Made by a program: the position numbers and the translations under genes
Source of the DNA: an uncultured Tolumonas sp.
Lineage (GTDB): Bacteria; Pseudomonadota; Gammaproteobacteria; Enterobacterales; Aeromonadaceae
Assembly (NCBI RefSeq): GCF_963676665.1
Contig: NZ_OY781369.1
Coordinates: 30,001-87,500, forward strand
Reading direction: 5' to 3'
DNA: 57,500 nucleotides
Part shown: one piece after another, positions 39,153 through 49,741 of the stretch
How positions within the stretch are numbered: position 1 is the stretch's first letter
How the letters are laid out: every line of letters begins with the position of its first letter
Notes under the pieces: generated by a model
Databases searched by the model: none
Seen by the model: the letters and a program-made list of their open reading frames with translations, nothing else
What the model was told of the DNA's origin: nothing

Positions 39153-39470
39153 TTACTTTACAAGTTCACCGTTAGATTTGAAGAAACGAACTTTGTTACC
39201 ATCTTCAAATCGGAAACCAACGCGATCTCCCTTGCCAGTGGCAGGGTTGAACAGCGCTACATTTGATACATCAACAGCTGCTTCTTTGCTAACGATACCG
39301 CCAGCAACACCTAAAGCCGGAACAGGCTTCTGATGTTTTTTCTTCACGTTGATGCCTTCAACAATTACTTTGCCCTGTTCAACCAAGACTTTAGTGACTT
39401 TGCCACGTTTGCCTTTGTCTTTACCGGTCAAAACAATTACTTCGTCTTCACGACGGATTTTTGCTGCCAT
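39153..39470 (-). CDS. rplX: 50S ribosomal protein L24
   Basis: Assembly initiator of the large subunit. The 105 residues begin [20 protein letters not shown], the KOW-type N-terminal motif, followed by [20 protein letters not shown]. It lies 12 bases after rplN in the spc operon. Confidence 0.98.
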   Translation of the reverse strand: MAAKIRREDEVIVLTGKDKGKRGKVTKVLVEQGKVIVEGINVKKKHQKPVPALGVAGGIVSKEAAVDVSNVALFNPATGKGDRVGFRFEDGNKVRFFKSNGELVK

Positions 39471-39482
39471 GTTCTGTGCTCC

Positions 39483-39851
39483 TTACAGTACTTCCGGGGC
39501 CAGGGACACGATCTTCATGAACTTATCATTACGCAGTTCACGAGTCACTGGGCCGAAGATACGAGTACCGATCGGCTGATGTTGGTTGTTCAACAGCACA
39601 GCCGCGTTGCGATCAAAGCGGATCAAAGAACCATCTTGACGGCGAACGCCTTTACGGGTGCGAACGACCACCGCATTATAAACATCACCTTTTTTAACTT
39701 TTCCACGCGGAATTGCTTCTTTGATGGAAACTTTGATGATGTCGCCGACACCGGCATAACGGCGGTGCGAACCACCCAGAACCTTAATACACATTACGCT
39801 GCGTGCGCCGGAGTTGTCGGCGACGTCCAGCATACTTTGCATTTGGATCAT
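39483..39851 (-). CDS. rplN: 50S ribosomal protein L14
   Basis: Large-subunit interface protein contacting 16S rRNA. The 122 residues begin [20 protein letters not shown] and end [13 protein letters not shown], as L14 does almost universally. It is the first gene of the spc operon; the 155-base gap before it holds the S10-operon terminator and the likely spc promoter. Confidence 0.98.
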
Positions 39852-39879
39852 GTTAGTGCTCCGCTAAATAACTACTTCC

Positions 39880-39958
39880 CACATTAAAATGGGCATCTGG
39901 CTACCTTCAAAAGGCGCGGCATAATAGCACAGCACCAGACAAAGTCATAGCCAAAAAA
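39880..39958 (-). promoter_or_regulatory. Likely spc-operon promoter region
   Basis: In the minus-strand gap before rplN, the segment GCTATTATGCCGCG closely resembles the GTTATAATGCCGCG around the -10 of the E. coli spc promoter (from memory). The -10-like TATTAT is followed by a GC-rich discriminator, as expected for a stringently controlled ribosomal promoter. A clear -35 at the standard distance was not seen. Confidence 0.5.
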
Positions 39959-39984
39959 ACGAACGACTCTTACGAGCCGTTCGT
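39952..39984 (-). terminator. Terminator of the S10 operon after rpsQ
   Basis: In the minus-strand transcript ACGAACGGCTC pairs with GAGTCGTTCGT (11 pairs, one G-U) around a 4-base loop, followed by a run of seven Ts. It begins 22 bases after the rpsQ stop and separates the S10 and spc operons. Confidence 0.9.
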
Positions 39985-40006
39985 ATTCCAATCCTAATTA
40001 AAAAAA

Positions 40007-40255
40007 TTAGGCTTTTTCAACAACAGATACCAGAGTCCAACACTTGGTCTTGGACAATGGACGGCACTCGCGGATTTCCACCAGGTCGCCAATCTTGCAT
40101 TCGTTGTTTTCATCGTGGACATGCAGCTTGGTCGTGCGCACGATAATTTTCCCATACATTGGGTGTTTTACCTTGCGCTCGATAGCTACAGTAATGGACT
40201 TGTCCATTTTGTCACTAACTACACGACCTTGCAGAGTACGGATTTGATCAGTCAT
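40007..40255 (-). CDS. rpsQ: 30S ribosomal protein S17
   Basis: Primary 16S rRNA binder of the 5' domain. The 82 residues begin [20 protein letters not shown] and contain the conserved [14 protein letters not shown] near the C-terminus. Its ATG overlaps the rpmC stop by one base (TAATG). It is the last gene of the S10 operon. Confidence 0.98.
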   Translation of the reverse strand: MTDQIRTLQGRVVSDKMDKSITVAIERKVKHPMYGKIIVRTTKLHVHDENNECKIGDLVEIRECRPLSKTKCWTLVSVVEKA

Positions 40256-40446
40256 TACGCACCTGCCTTCTCGTTCAGTACAGTTTTAACGCGCGCGATG
40301 TCGCGACGTACTTGTTTGATAGTGTGAGTTTGGTTCAGCTGACCTGTGCTCTTCTGAATACGCAGATTAAACTGCGCACGCAGCAGACCCAGCAATTCAG
40401 CTTTCAGCTCTTCCACACTTTTTTGACGCAGATCTTGAGCTTTCAT
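40255..40446 (-). CDS. rpmC: 50S ribosomal protein L29
   Basis: Exit-tunnel protein that helps dock the signal recognition particle and trigger factor. The 63 residues (ATG at 40446) begin [20 protein letters not shown] and have the same length as E. coli L29. It overlaps the rplP stop by one base (TGATG) and rpsQ by one base, a tightly coupled trio. Confidence 0.97.
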   Translation of the reverse strand: MKAQDLRQKSVEELKAELLGLLRAQFNLRIQKSTGQLNQTHTIKQVRRDIARVKTVLNEKAGA

Positions 40447-40859
40447 CACATAGCCGTCCGAATTACAAAGGTGGTCTTAACAGACAGTTTAGCCGCAGCC
40501 AGCGCAAATGCTTCACGCGCTGTCGCTTCTGGTACACCGTCCATCTCGTACAGCACTTTGCCAGGCTGGATCAAGGCAACCCAATATTCAACGTTACCTT
40601 TACCTTTACCCATACGCACTTCAAGCGGTTTCTCGGTAATTGGTTTGTCCGGGAAAACACGGATCCAAATTTTACCTTGACGCTTAACAGCACGAGTCAT
40701 CGCACGACGTGCAGCTTCGATCTGACGGGCTGTCAGCTGGCCACGAGTTACCGCTTTCAGACCATAGGTACCGAAGGATACATCGCTACCTGCATTAGCC
40801 AGACCGCGGTTACGGCCTTTGTGAACCTTACGGAACTTTGTACGCTTTGGTTGCAACAT
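40446..40859 (-). CDS. rplP: 50S ribosomal protein L16
   Basis: Large-subunit protein that organises the A-site region. The 137 residues begin [19 protein letters not shown] and contain [19 protein letters not shown]-type sequence (here [19 protein letters not shown]) and [12 protein letters not shown]-like [14 protein letters not shown]. It is 13 bases after rpsC. Confidence 0.98.
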   Translation of the reverse strand: MLQPKRTKFRKVHKGRNRGLANAGSDVSFGTYGLKAVTRGQLTARQIEAARRAMTRAVKRQGKIWIRVFPDKPITEKPLEVRMGKGKGNVEYWVALIQPGKVLYEMDGVPEATAREAFALAAAKLSVKTTFVIRTAM

Positions 40860-40872
40860 TTACCGGTTCTCC

Positions 40873-41589
40873 TTACTTAGCACCACGCGGTTTGCGTTTC
40901 GGCTTGGCAGGAGCCGGCTCTTGCTGTGCAGCTGCAGCTGCAGCAGTAACAGCAGCCAGACCGCCCAGAACTTCACCTTTGAAGATCCATACCTTAACAC
41001 CGATAACACCATAAGTGGTGTGTGCTTCAGAGGTAGCATAGTCAATGTCTGCACGCAGTGTGTGCAGAGGTACACGACCTTCACGATACCATTCAGTACG
41101 TGCGATTTCTGCACCACCTAAACGGCCGCTAACTTCAACTTTGATACCCTTAGCACCCAGACGCATTGCGTTCTGAACCGCACGCTTCATAGCGCGACGG
41201 AACATAACACGACGTTCCAGCTGAGAGGAGATACTGTCAGCAACCAGCTGAGAGTCCAACTCTGGCTTACGAACTTCAGCGATGTTGATTTGCGCAGGAA
41301 CACCAGCAATGCTAGCAATCTGTTTGCGCAGTTTTTCAACATCTTCGCCTTTCTTACCAATCACTACGCCTGGACGGGCAGTGTGGATAGTTACGCGAAT
41401 ACTTTTAGCTGGACGTTCAATAACAATGCGAGACAAAGAAGCTGCTTTCAGCTCTTTGGTCAGATACTGACGCACCTGAAAATCACCGTGCAGATTGTCT
41501 GCAAACTCTTTGGTATTAGCAAACCAAGTAGAGTTAAACGGCTTGGTAATCCCTAAGCGGATACCATTCGGATGAACTTTCTGACCCAT
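40873..41589 (-). CDS. rpsC: 30S ribosomal protein S3
   Basis: Mrna-entry protein with helicase activity together with S4 and S5. The 238 residues include a KH domain with [18 protein letters not shown] and the C-terminal domain with [20 protein letters not shown]. The Ala/Gln-rich, then basic tail ([20 protein letters not shown]) is a few residues longer than in E. coli. Confidence 0.98.
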   Translation of the reverse strand: MGQKVHPNGIRLGITKPFNSTWFANTKEFADNLHGDFQVRQYLTKELKAASLSRIVIERPAKSIRVTIHTARPGVVIGKKGEDVEKLRKQIASIAGVPAQINIAEVRKPELDSQLVADSISSQLERRVMFRRAMKRAVQNAMRLGAKGIKVEVSGRLGGAEIARTEWYREGRVPLHTLRADIDYATSEAHTTYGVIGVKVWIFKGEVLGGLAAVTAAAAAAQQEPAPAKPKRKPRGAK

Positions 41590-41592
41590 TGC

Positions 41593-41937
41593 TTATCTCC
41601 CAGCCTTAGCGTCGGATACTACCACAGTGATGTGGGCAGTACGCTTGACGATACGGTCTGCACGGCCTTTAGCACGAGCACGAATACGCTTCAGAGATGG
41701 ACCTTCGTCAACCATGATAGTTTGCACTTTCAGAGTGTCGATATCCGCGCCTTCGTTATGCTCAGCATTAGCAACAGCAGACTCCAGAACCTTTTTGATC
41801 AGCTCAGCAGCCTTTTTCGGGCTGAAAGCCAACAGGTTCAAGGCCCGATCCACAGGCAAACCACGGACCTGATCAGCAACCAGGCGGGCTTTCTGTGCAG
41901 AAGTCCGGGCAAAACGGTGTTTAGCGATAGCTTCCAT
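41593..41937 (-). CDS. rplV: 50S ribosomal protein L22
   Basis: Its long beta-hairpin lines the exit tunnel. The 114 residues begin [20 protein letters not shown]. The second of two adjacent ATGs is chosen: it matches the family N-terminus and has AGGGA at a better distance. The hairpin region [20 protein letters not shown] is present. It overlaps nothing and precedes rpsC by three bases. Confidence 0.97.
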   Translation of the reverse strand: MEAIAKHRFARTSAQKARLVADQVRGLPVDRALNLLAFSPKKAAELIKKVLESAVANAEHNEGADIDTLKVQTIMVDEGPSLKRIRARAKGRADRIVKRTAHITVVVSDAKAGR

Positions 41938-41947
41938 CATTTATCCC

Positions 41948-42247
<300 letters not shown>

Positions 42248-43069
42248 TTACTTATTACGACGACGTACGATGTACTTGTCAGTGCGCTTGTTGCTACGGG
42301 TGCGGTAGCCTTTAGCCGGAGTACCCCAAGGAGATACAGGCTGGATACCTTTATTGCGACCCTCACCACCACCGTGTGGATGGTCAACTGGGTTCATCGC
42401 CATACCACGAACGGTAGGACGAATGCCACGCCAGCGGTTAGCACCGGCTTTACCCAATTGACGCAGCATATGCTCAGCATTGCCAACTTCACCAACAGTA
42501 GCACGGCATTCAGCCAATACTTTACGAACTTCACCGGAACGCAGACGTAAGGTTACATATGCACCTTCACGCGCCAGGATCTGTACGCTAGCACCAGCAG
42601 AACGAGCGATCTGTGCGCCTTTACCTGGTTTCATTTCTACTGCGTGAACAGTAGTACCAACCGGGATATTACGCATAGGCAGCGCGTTACCAGCTTTGAT
42701 TGCTGCATCCACACCAGAAACGATAGGATCGCCAGCTTTCAGATTTTTTGGTGCCAGAATATAACGACGTTCACCATCTGCGTATAACACCAGAGCGATG
42801 TTAGCAGAACGGTTTGGATCGTATTCCAGACGTTCGATCTTAGCTGGGATACCGTCTTTGTTGCGTTTGAAGTCAATCAGACGATAATGCTGTTTGTGAC
42901 CACCACCGATATGACGGGTAGTGATACGGCCGTTGTTGTTACGACCGCCAGTCTTGCGTTTTTCTTCCAGCAGACCAGCAAACGGTTTACCTTTATGCAG
43001 CTCCGGTGTGACGATCTTAACGACGTGACGACGGCCCGGAGAGGTAGGCTTACATTTTACGATTGCCAT
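42248..43069 (-). CDS. rplB: 50S ribosomal protein L2
   Basis: Highly conserved protein needed for subunit joining and peptidyl-transferase assembly. The 273 residues begin [20 protein letters not shown] and have the universal [14 protein letters not shown] with the functionally important histidine. Length equals E. coli L2. Confidence 0.99.
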   Translation of the reverse strand: MAIVKCKPTSPGRRHVVKIVTPELHKGKPFAGLLEEKRKTGGRNNNGRITTRHIGGGHKQHYRLIDFKRNKDGIPAKIERLEYDPNRSANIALVLYADGERRYILAPKNLKAGDPIVSGVDAAIKAGNALPMRNIPVGTTVHAVEMKPGKGAQIARSAGASVQILAREGAYVTLRLRSGEVRKVLAECRATVGEVGNAEHMLRQLGKAGANRWRGIRPTVRGMAMNPVDHPHGGGEGRNKGIQPVSPWGTPAKGYRTRSNKRTDKYIVRRRNK

Positions 43070-43083
43070 TTTTTAAATTCCTC

Positions 43084-43389
43084 TTACTCGGCAGCGCCGC
43101 CCACGAAGTCGATGTCTTGACCTTCAACCAGAGTCACGTAGGCTTTTTTCCAGTCGGAACGACGGCCCATGCGTGAACCAGTACGTTTGGTCTTGCCAAC
43201 AACGTTCAAGGTACGAACAGCTTCAACCTTAACTTCGAACAGTTTTTCAACTGCCGCTTTGATTTCTGCTTTAGTAGCATCAGTAGCAACTTTGAACACG
43301 ATAGTGTTCAGTTTTTCAGCTACCATGGTGCTCTTTTCAGAGATGTGCGGAGCCTTCAGAACTTTCAGTAGACGCTCTTCACGGATCAT
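43084..43389 (-). CDS. rplW: 50S ribosomal protein L23
   Basis: Exit-site protein that docks trigger factor and the signal recognition particle. The 101 residues begin [20 protein letters not shown] and include the flexible loop [20 protein letters not shown]. Its start overlaps the rplD stop by four bases (ATGA). Confidence 0.98.
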   Translation of the reverse strand: MIREERLLKVLKAPHISEKSTMVAEKLNTIVFKVATDATKAEIKAAVEKLFEVKVEAVRTLNVVGKTKRTGSRMGRRSDWKKAYVTLVEGQDIDFVGGAAE

Positions 43390-43991
43390 GCCAGCATCTC
43401 CTCGATTTGCTTCACTGCATCAGCAGTCATCAGTACCTTGTCGAAGGCGATCAGGCTAACCGGATCAATACCTGTTACGTCGCGTACGTCAACTTTGTAC
43501 AAGTTGCGAGCAGCCAGGAACAGATTTTCTTCAACTTCTGGGGTAACGATCAGCACGTCTTTCAGATCCAGTGCTTGCAGTTTGGTCAGCAGCTCTTTAG
43601 TTTTCGGAGCTTCAACACCAAATTTCTCTACAACTACCAGACGATCCTGACGAACCAGCTCAGACAGAATGCTTTGGATCGCACCGCGATACATTTTACG
43701 GTTCACTTTTTGGCTGTGATCTTGCGGTTTAGCTGCAAAGGTCACACCACCGCCACGCCAAATTGGCGAACGGATAGTACCAGCACGAGCACGGCCAGTA
43801 CCTTTCTGACGCCACGGTTTTTTACCGCCGCCAGACACTTCAGAGCGAGTCTTCTGCGCGCGAGTACCCTGACGGGCGCCAGCAGCATAAGCAACGACTA
43901 CCTGGTGAACCAGAGCTTCGTTGAACTCACGACCGAAGGTAGTTTCGGAAACCTGAAGAGCGCTCTGCGCGTCTTTCAATACCAATTCCAT
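43386..43991 (-). CDS. rplD: 50S ribosomal protein L4
   Basis: Tunnel protein and, in E. coli, the feedback regulator of the S10 operon, acting on both transcription and translation of the leader. The 201 residues, as in E. coli, include the extended tunnel loop [20 protein letters not shown] and the C-terminal domain with [19 protein letters not shown]. The matching multi-hairpin leader lies upstream of rpsJ. Confidence 0.98.
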   Translation of the reverse strand: MELVLKDAQSALQVSETTFGREFNEALVHQVVVAYAAGARQGTRAQKTRSEVSGGGKKPWRQKGTGRARAGTIRSPIWRGGGVTFAAKPQDHSQKVNRKMYRGAIQSILSELVRQDRLVVVEKFGVEAPKTKELLTKLQALDLKDVLIVTPEVEENLFLAARNLYKVDVRDVTGIDPVSLIAFDKVLMTADAVKQIEEMLA

Positions 43992-44008
43992 TACTATCTC
44001 CTCAGACG

Positions 44009-44647
44009 TTACGCTTTAACGGCAGGCTTGACGATAACGTCGCCGTTGGTCGCACCTGGCACTGCACCTTTGATGAGCAGCAGGTTACGTTCAACATCAA
44101 CGCGCACAATATCCAGACTCTGAACAGTCACACGCTCAGAACCTAAATGGCCAGCCATTTTTTTGCCTTTGAACACTTTACCCGGAGACTGGTTTTGACC
44201 GATAGAACCCGGAACACGATGTGAACGCGAGTTACCATGGGTCATGTCTTGGGTGCGGAAGTTCCAACGTTTAACAACGCCAGCAAAGCCTTTACCTTTA
44301 GAGACACCAGTAACGTCTGCTTTTTTAACGTCAGCGAAAATGTCGACTTTCAGCTCAGAACCAACAGTTAAGTCAGCACCTTCGCCGTCATTCAAACGGA
44401 ATTCCCACAGACCGCGACCTGCTTCTACTTCAGCTTTGGCGAAATGGCCAGCTTCAGCTTTAGTCAGGCGGCTTGCCTTTTTAACACCAGTTGTTACTTG
44501 AACAGCGGTGTAACCGTCAGTTTCCAGAGTTTTCAGCTGGGTAACACGGTTGGCTTCTACTTCAATAACAGTCACTGGAATAGATACGCCGTCTTCAGTG
44601 AAGACGCGAGTCATACCCAATTTGCGACCTACAAGACCGAGAGTCAT
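44009..44647 (-). CDS. rplC: 50S ribosomal protein L3
   Basis: Early-assembly protein whose extension reaches the peptidyl-transferase centre. The 212 residues begin [20 protein letters not shown] and contain [20 protein letters not shown] and [20 protein letters not shown]. The latter includes the glutamine that is N5-methylated by PrmB in E. coli (Gln150). Confidence 0.98.
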   Translation of the reverse strand: MTLGLVGRKLGMTRVFTEDGVSIPVTVIEVEANRVTQLKTLETDGYTAVQVTTGVKKASRLTKAEAGHFAKAEVEAGRGLWEFRLNDGEGADLTVGSELKVDIFADVKKADVTGVSKGKGFAGVVKRWNFRTQDMTHGNSRSHRVPGSIGQNQSPGKVFKGKKMAGHLGSERVTVQSLDIVRVDVERNLLLIKGAVPGATNGDVIVKPAVKA

Positions 44648-44669
44648 TGTCTATCAACCTCTTTCCGAA

Positions 44670-45181
<512 letters not shown>

Positions 45182-45211
45182 GCGATGTTGGTGTTTTTAT
45201 ATTCAGAATTT

Positions 45212-45240
45212 CAGAATAGAAAAAGGGGCTGTCGCCCCTT
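45212..45240 (-). terminator. Terminator after argH
   Basis: The minus-strand transcript has AAGGGGC pairing with GCCCCTT (45234-45240 with 45223-45229) around a 4-base loop, followed by TTTTCTATTC. It lies 30 bases after the argH stop and before the S10 promoter, insulating the two. Confidence 0.88.
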
Positions 45241-45270
45241 CCAAAATTAACATTTTAATAATCGGTTTAA

Positions 45271-46656
45271 TCAGAACGAGCGAGCCGCTAAGTGCTGTTC
45301 CGCTTGTTGTAGTGCGTGAGCAATTTGTTCCGCACAAACACCGCCTAGCGCCTGACGTTTCGCCAGTGTTGATTCCAACGACAGGATTGGATATACATCA
45401 TCAGCAATTACTGCGTTAAACTGTTTAAATTCAGCAACAGTCAGATTTTCCAATGGTTTTTGCTGCGTAATCGCATAAACAACCGCTTCACCAACGATAT
45501 GATGTGCTTCGCGGAATGGAATACCCTTGGCGACCAAATAATCGGCCAATTCAGTGGCGTTGGAATAACCGCCCATCGCCGCTGCTTTGGTAACGGGTTC
45601 GTTAACTTTAAGGTCTTCTAATACCAGCTGGGCCATATCTAAGCAGTCATGCCAGGTATCCAGCGCATCAAACAGGCCTTCTTTATCTTCCTGCATGTCT
45701 TTGTTGTATGCCAAAGGCAATGCTTTCAGTGTCATCAGCATACCGTTTAATGCACCAGCTACACGGCCAGTCTTACCACGGATCAACTCTAATGCATCTG
45801 GATTTTTCTTCTGTGGCATCAGTGATGAGCCTGAAGTCACTTTGTCGGATAACTCGATGAAACCTGCTTCGCCCGACGCATAGAAGATCAGATCTTCGGC
45901 AAAACGGGATAAGTGGATCATAGAAAGAGCTGCGGTGCTCATCAGCTCAATGGCATGATCACGATCAGAAACTGAATCCAGACTGTTGCGGGTTGCACGC
46001 TCAAAACCCAGATCCAGCGCCAGTGCCTGACGGTCAATCGGATAGGCAGTTCCCGCTAGTGCACCTGAGCCTAGCGGGCTGGTGTTGAGACGTTTCAGCG
46101 CATCCTGCAGGCGGGAGTAGTCACGATCCAACATTTCAACGTAGGCCAACGCCCAATGCGAAAACGTCACTGGTTGGGCACGTTGCAAATGGGTATAGCC
46201 TGGTAACACGGTGGTTTGATACTGACGTGCAGTTGCGACTAATTTACTCTGCAAACCGTGAATACTTTCCAACAACAGATTACCCTGCTGTTTGCACCAC
46301 AATTTTAGATCGGTTGCGACCTGATCATTACGGCTACGTCCGGTATGTAATTTCTTGCCCAGATCGCCAACACGCTCGATCAATTTGCCTTCCACCCAAG
46401 AGTGAATATCTTCTGCATCAGAGCGTAGAATTTGTTCTGGATCAGCTTCCACTTCCGCTTTCAAGGTCAGTAATGCTGCTTCCAGTTTTGCTTGTTCATC
46501 TGCGGTTAGAATTCCTACGCTAACCAGCGCCTTTGACCAACCAATGGAACCGACAATATCCTGCTCTGCCAGACGATAATCAAAACGCAGCGAGTCATTA
46601 AATTGTTTAAATCGGGTATCAGCCGCTTGGCTGAAACGTCCACCCCATAAAGCCAT
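45271..46656 (-). CDS. argH: Argininosuccinate lyase
   Basis: Splits argininosuccinate to arginine and fumarate, the last step of arginine synthesis. The 461-residue protein of the fumarase/aspartase superfamily has [14 protein letters not shown] (104-117), THLQRAQP with the general-acid-side His156, and the flexible signature loop [12 protein letters not shown] (276-287) with the catalytic serine. It is downstream of argF but separated from it by a terminator. The preceding enzyme gene argG is not in this cluster. Confidence 0.97.
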   Translation of the reverse strand: MALWGGRFSQAADTRFKQFNDSLRFDYRLAEQDIVGSIGWSKALVSVGILTADEQAKLEAALLTLKAEVEADPEQILRSDAEDIHSWVEGKLIERVGDLGKKLHTGRSRNDQVATDLKLWCKQQGNLLLESIHGLQSKLVATARQYQTTVLPGYTHLQRAQPVTFSHWALAYVEMLDRDYSRLQDALKRLNTSPLGSGALAGTAYPIDRQALALDLGFERATRNSLDSVSDRDHAIELMSTAALSMIHLSRFAEDLIFYASGEAGFIELSDKVTSGSSLMPQKKNPDALELIRGKTGRVAGALNGMLMTLKALPLAYNKDMQEDKEGLFDALDTWHDCLDMAQLVLEDLKVNEPVTKAAAMGGYSNATELADYLVAKGIPFREAHHIVGEAVVYAITQQKPLENLTVAEFKQFNAVIADDVYPILSLESTLAKRQALGGVCAEQIAHALQQAEQHLAARSF

Positions 46657-46715
46657 GTCAGGTTCCTTTATAAATTCTTAACTGTAATCAGTGTACATCT
46701 GTTGCTGAACAAGAA

Positions 46716-46738
46716 AAAGGAGCCGCAAGGGCTCCTTT
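46716..46738 (-). terminator. Terminator after argF
   Basis: AAAGGAGCC and GGCTCCTTT form a perfect 9-bp stem (46716-46724 with 46730-46738) around a 5-base loop; on the minus strand the stem runs into TTTTTCTT. It begins 13 bases after the argF stop, so argH needs read-through or its own promoter. Confidence 0.88.
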
Positions 46739-46751
46739 AGATTCAAGCGAA

Positions 46752-47663
46752 TTAAGCCTGGTTGATCAGGGTATATAAGATCGCATTCTGGATGTGCATA
46801 CGGTTTTCCGCTTCATCCATGATCAATGAAGCAGGGCCATCCATAACTTCGGAGGTAATTTCTAACTCACGATGAGCTGGCTGGCAATGCAGCACATGAC
46901 GGATACCGGTGTTATCCAACAACGCCTGATTGATCTGGTAAGGCATGAATTTGTCTTTTACTGCCTCCATCGGCGTATTGTCGCCCATTGATACCCAAGT
47001 ATCGGTGTAAGCAACATCAAAACCGCGGATATCGGCACAGTTATCGGTTACCGATAATTTAGCGCCTGACTTACGTGCCAGATCCACGGCCAGATTAAAG
47101 ATTTGCGCATCTGGGCCTGAACCTTTTGGTGACACTACCGTCACGTCAGTACCCAAAATCGCACCTGTCAGCAGCAAAGAGTGAGCAACGTTGTTACCAT
47201 CACCTAAATAAGCCAATTTCACTTTGCTCAGATCGTCATAGTTTTCGGTAATCGTCATAAAATCAGCCAACGCCTGACATGGGTGATACAGATTGCACAG
47301 TGAGTTCACCACAGGAACGGTGGCGTGTTCACGCAAACCCAGTAGCGTCTTATGATCGAACACTCGGGCGACAATACCGTCACACCAGCGCGATAAGTTT
47401 TCGGCATAATCTTTCACTGATTCCCGATGACCGATTGCGCCATTTTGTTGATCCAGATAAACCGCATGGCCACCGAGACGGTTGATACCGATATCAAAAG
47501 TCACACGAGTACGCAGTGACTGTTTTTCAAACAGCGTCACGATGTTTTTGCCTGCTAAGCCGGTACGATAATCCGCTGGCTTGGCTTTCATATCCCGACC
47601 TAACGCGATCAGTGTTTCTAACTCTTCTTTATTAAATTCCGTGGTATCTAACAGATGACGCAT
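46752..47663 (-). CDS. argF: Ornithine carbamoyltransferase
   Basis: Makes citrulline from ornithine and carbamoyl phosphate. The 303-residue protein has the carbamoyl-phosphate motif as SLRTR, the Shewanella-like variant of STRTR, then HPCQALADF, the ornithine-side DTWVSMGD and HCQPAHR. The last is usually HCLPxxR, so Leu is replaced by Gln next to the catalytic cysteine. The ATG at 47663 is preferred to a GTG one codon upstream because AAGGAG is seven bases before it. It follows argB and is closed by its own terminator. Confidence 0.95.
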   Translation of the reverse strand: MRHLLDTTEFNKEELETLIALGRDMKAKPADYRTGLAGKNIVTLFEKQSLRTRVTFDIGINRLGGHAVYLDQQNGAIGHRESVKDYAENLSRWCDGIVARVFDHKTLLGLREHATVPVVNSLCNLYHPCQALADFMTITENYDDLSKVKLAYLGDGNNVAHSLLLTGAILGTDVTVVSPKGSGPDAQIFNLAVDLARKSGAKLSVTDNCADIRGFDVAYTDTWVSMGDNTPMEAVKDKFMPYQINQALLDNTGIRHVLHCQPAHRELEITSEVMDGPASLIMDEAENRMHIQNAILYTLINQA

Positions 47664-47689
47664 CACTGCGCTCCTTAATAATCCATTTA

Positions 47690-48472
47690 TTAAGCTTGAA
47701 TACGAGTACCCGTTGCTTCACCCTTCGCGAGCTTCAGCAACAAATCAGGGTCTCGCCAGCTGGCAACTACAATCGGTTTTTGAATTGCAGCGGAAACTTG
47801 CAATGCAGCTTTAACTTTAACTGCCATACCATCAGTGATCACGCCGTCGGCAACCAGTTGTTCTGTTTTCACTGTGTTCAATTCAGGGATCAGTTGTTTA
47901 TTTGCATCCAAAATACCAACTACATCGGACAACATGATCAGATCGGCATCCAACAGCTCTGCTAGTGCAATGGCCGCTTGATCGGCATTGACGTTCATCA
48001 ACTCACCTTGCGCGGTGATGCCAATCGAGCTAATCACTGGCAGGAAATTTTGCGCCAGTAATACTTGCAGCAATGCTGGATTTTTGGGTTTGCAATCACC
48101 AACGTTGCCCAACTCAGGATCAAGCTGGGTGACATCGCACAAACCACCATCGGCCAGACTTAAACCCACTGGGTTCAACCCTTGAGCAATTGCTTCCGCC
48201 ATCATTTGCTTGTTGGCGGTGCCTGCTAACGCACCAACCACATAGGGAATTTGATCGGCCGGTGTAACACGTAAACCATTTTTCTTGGTGCTGGTTTTAC
48301 CCAGAGCCTTCAACAGATCATCAACCAGACAACCACCACCATGCACTAAAACTAATGGGCGCGGAAATTGTTGCAAAAAGCGTTGAATACCACCGATAAA
48401 GGACGTCAATGCGCCTTCAGTTTCTAACAGCGCACCGCCCAGCTTGATGATCAACGGAACTTGTTGTGTCAT
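47690..48472 (-). CDS. argB: Acetylglutamate kinase
   Basis: Phosphorylates N-acetylglutamate, the second committed step of arginine synthesis. The 260-residue protein has the amino-acid-kinase glycine motifs KLGGALLE near residue 9 and VHGGGCLVDDLL near 43. The later sequence includes SLADGGLCDVTQLD and the C-terminal VKVKAALQVSAA nucleotide-side motif. It lies between argC and argF with short gaps. Confidence 0.96.
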   Translation of the reverse strand: MTQQVPLIIKLGGALLETEGALTSFIGGIQRFLQQFPRPLVLVHGGGCLVDDLLKALGKTSTKKNGLRVTPADQIPYVVGALAGTANKQMMAEAIAQGLNPVGLSLADGGLCDVTQLDPELGNVGDCKPKNPALLQVLLAQNFLPVISSIGITAQGELMNVNADQAAIALAELLDADLIMLSDVVGILDANKQLIPELNTVKTEQLVADGVITDGMAVKVKAALQVSAAIQKPIVVASWRDPDLLLKLAKGEATGTRIQA

Positions 48473-48489
48473 TTATTTTGAATCCTTAC

Positions 48490-49497
48490 TTACATCAAAC
48501 CAGTAGTTGGCGCGAAACCAAACCGCAGATTAATACATTGCAGCGCTTGTGATGAGGCACCTTTCAACAAGTTATCGATCGCGGAACCAACAATCAGCAT
48601 TCCATCTTGCATTTGCCAATGCAGATCACAGAATGGTGTGCCAGCCACACTGCGGATCGACGGCCATTGTTTGCTTAAGCGGACAATTGGGCTATCGGTG
48701 TAAGCTTGGGCATAAGCGGCATTCACTTGCTCTTCAGTCACATCATCAGCCAGCTGTACATAGATGGTCGCCAGAATGCCGCGAACGAAATTACCCAGAT
48801 GCGGTTGGAATATGACCTTCCCACCCAAGTGATAGCTTATTTCAGGTTGATGACGGTGATTAAACACACCGTAAGGGTTCAAGCTCACCTCACAGAAACT
48901 CGTACCAATCGCTGCCTTCCGGCCTGCACCAGAAACGCCGGATACCGCATTGATGATCGGTGTAGTATCCGCTTTGATCAGGCCCGCTTCCATCAGCGGT
49001 TTCAGCGCCAGCAATGATGCGGTTGGATAACAGCCCGCGACCGCAACCAAATCAGTTTGCTTGATTTGCTCAGCATTCCACTCCGCTAAACCATAAACAG
49101 CTTTCGACAGCCATTCTGGTTGATCGTGAGTGAAACCATAATATTTGTCGTAAAAGCCATCTTGCTGCACACGGAAGGCACCAGACAGATCAAACACCGG
49201 AATACCCGCAGCTAAGAAAACAGGCGCCAGATTCATACTGACTTCATGCGCGGTCGCCAAGCAAACCAGATCGGTACCGATTTTGGCTTCTTGCATACCC
49301 GCATCATCTAACGGCTTAACTGGCAGATCGACCAGACCTAAGCATTGTGGATGCAAAGCAGAAAAAGGTTTGTTGGCATCCTGACTACCTGCAGACACAT
49401 AGAGCCCTTTCAGGTTAAGCTCAGGGTGTTTGTGCACTAATAAAGCAAGCTCTGCACCGGCATAGCCACTGGCACCAATAATTACGACATTAAGCAT
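48490..49497 (-). CDS. argC: N-acetyl-gamma-glutamyl-phosphate reductase
   Basis: NADPH-dependent reduction of acetylglutamyl phosphate, the third arginine step. The 335-residue protein has the nucleotide loop [10 protein letters not shown] (8-17) and the active-site cysteine at 156 ([10 protein letters not shown]). The ATG at 49497 gives the E. coli-like N-terminus; an in-frame ATG at 49509 adds four residues. It heads argCBF and is divergent from argE, with candidate ARG boxes in the 244-base gap. Confidence 0.96.
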   Translation of the reverse strand: MLNVVIIGASGYAGAELALLVHKHPELNLKGLYVSAGSQDANKPFSALHPQCLGLVDLPVKPLDDAGMQEAKIGTDLVCLATAHEVSMNLAPVFLAAGIPVFDLSGAFRVQQDGFYDKYYGFTHDQPEWLSKAVYGLAEWNAEQIKQTDLVAVAGCYPTASLLALKPLMEAGLIKADTTPIINAVSGVSGAGRKAAIGTSFCEVSLNPYGVFNHRHQPEISYHLGGKVIFQPHLGNFVRGILATIYVQLADDVTEEQVNAAYAQAYTDSPIVRLSKQWPSIRSVAGTPFCDLHWQMQDGMLIVGSAIDNLLKGASSQALQCINLRFGFAPTTGLM

Positions 49498-49651
49498 AGT
49501 GCTTTCCATTTATCTCAATTCAGATTAATTCGTAGCGAAGTGAAATGCGGACTTCTGCGGCACATAGTGTGGCAGATTCAAACAGAAATATATCGTCGAG
49601 CGAAGAAAAATTGCTGAATGAACATATTGGTTGCCTTGTGACTGAAGCCGC

Positions 49652-49657
49652 TATAAT
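49652..49657 (+). promoter_or_regulatory. Candidate argE -10 element
   Basis: A perfect TATAAT lies 85 bases before argE on the plus strand. TTGCCT lies 15 bases upstream of it, a somewhat short spacing. The candidate ARG boxes begin 15 bases downstream of it, a position suited to repression. Confidence 0.55.
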
Positions 49658-49671
49658 GCAGCCCTCAGAAG

Positions 49672-49707
49672 TTAATATTTATGCATTTCGATTGCATTTC
49701 TATTATT
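49672..49707. promoter_or_regulatory. Candidate pair of ARG boxes in the argC-argE gap
   Basis: TTAATATTTATGCAT (49672-49686) matches the ArgR half-site consensus TGAATAATTATTCAT at 12 of 15 positions. The 15-mer starting 21 bases later (49693) matches at 9 of 15. A spacing of 21 bases is what paired ARG boxes show in E. coli. The second box is weak, so the call rests on position, spacing and the first box. Confidence 0.6.
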
Positions 49708-49741
49708 TACCAAATTAAACTGTGCCGCGCAAGGAGGAAAC

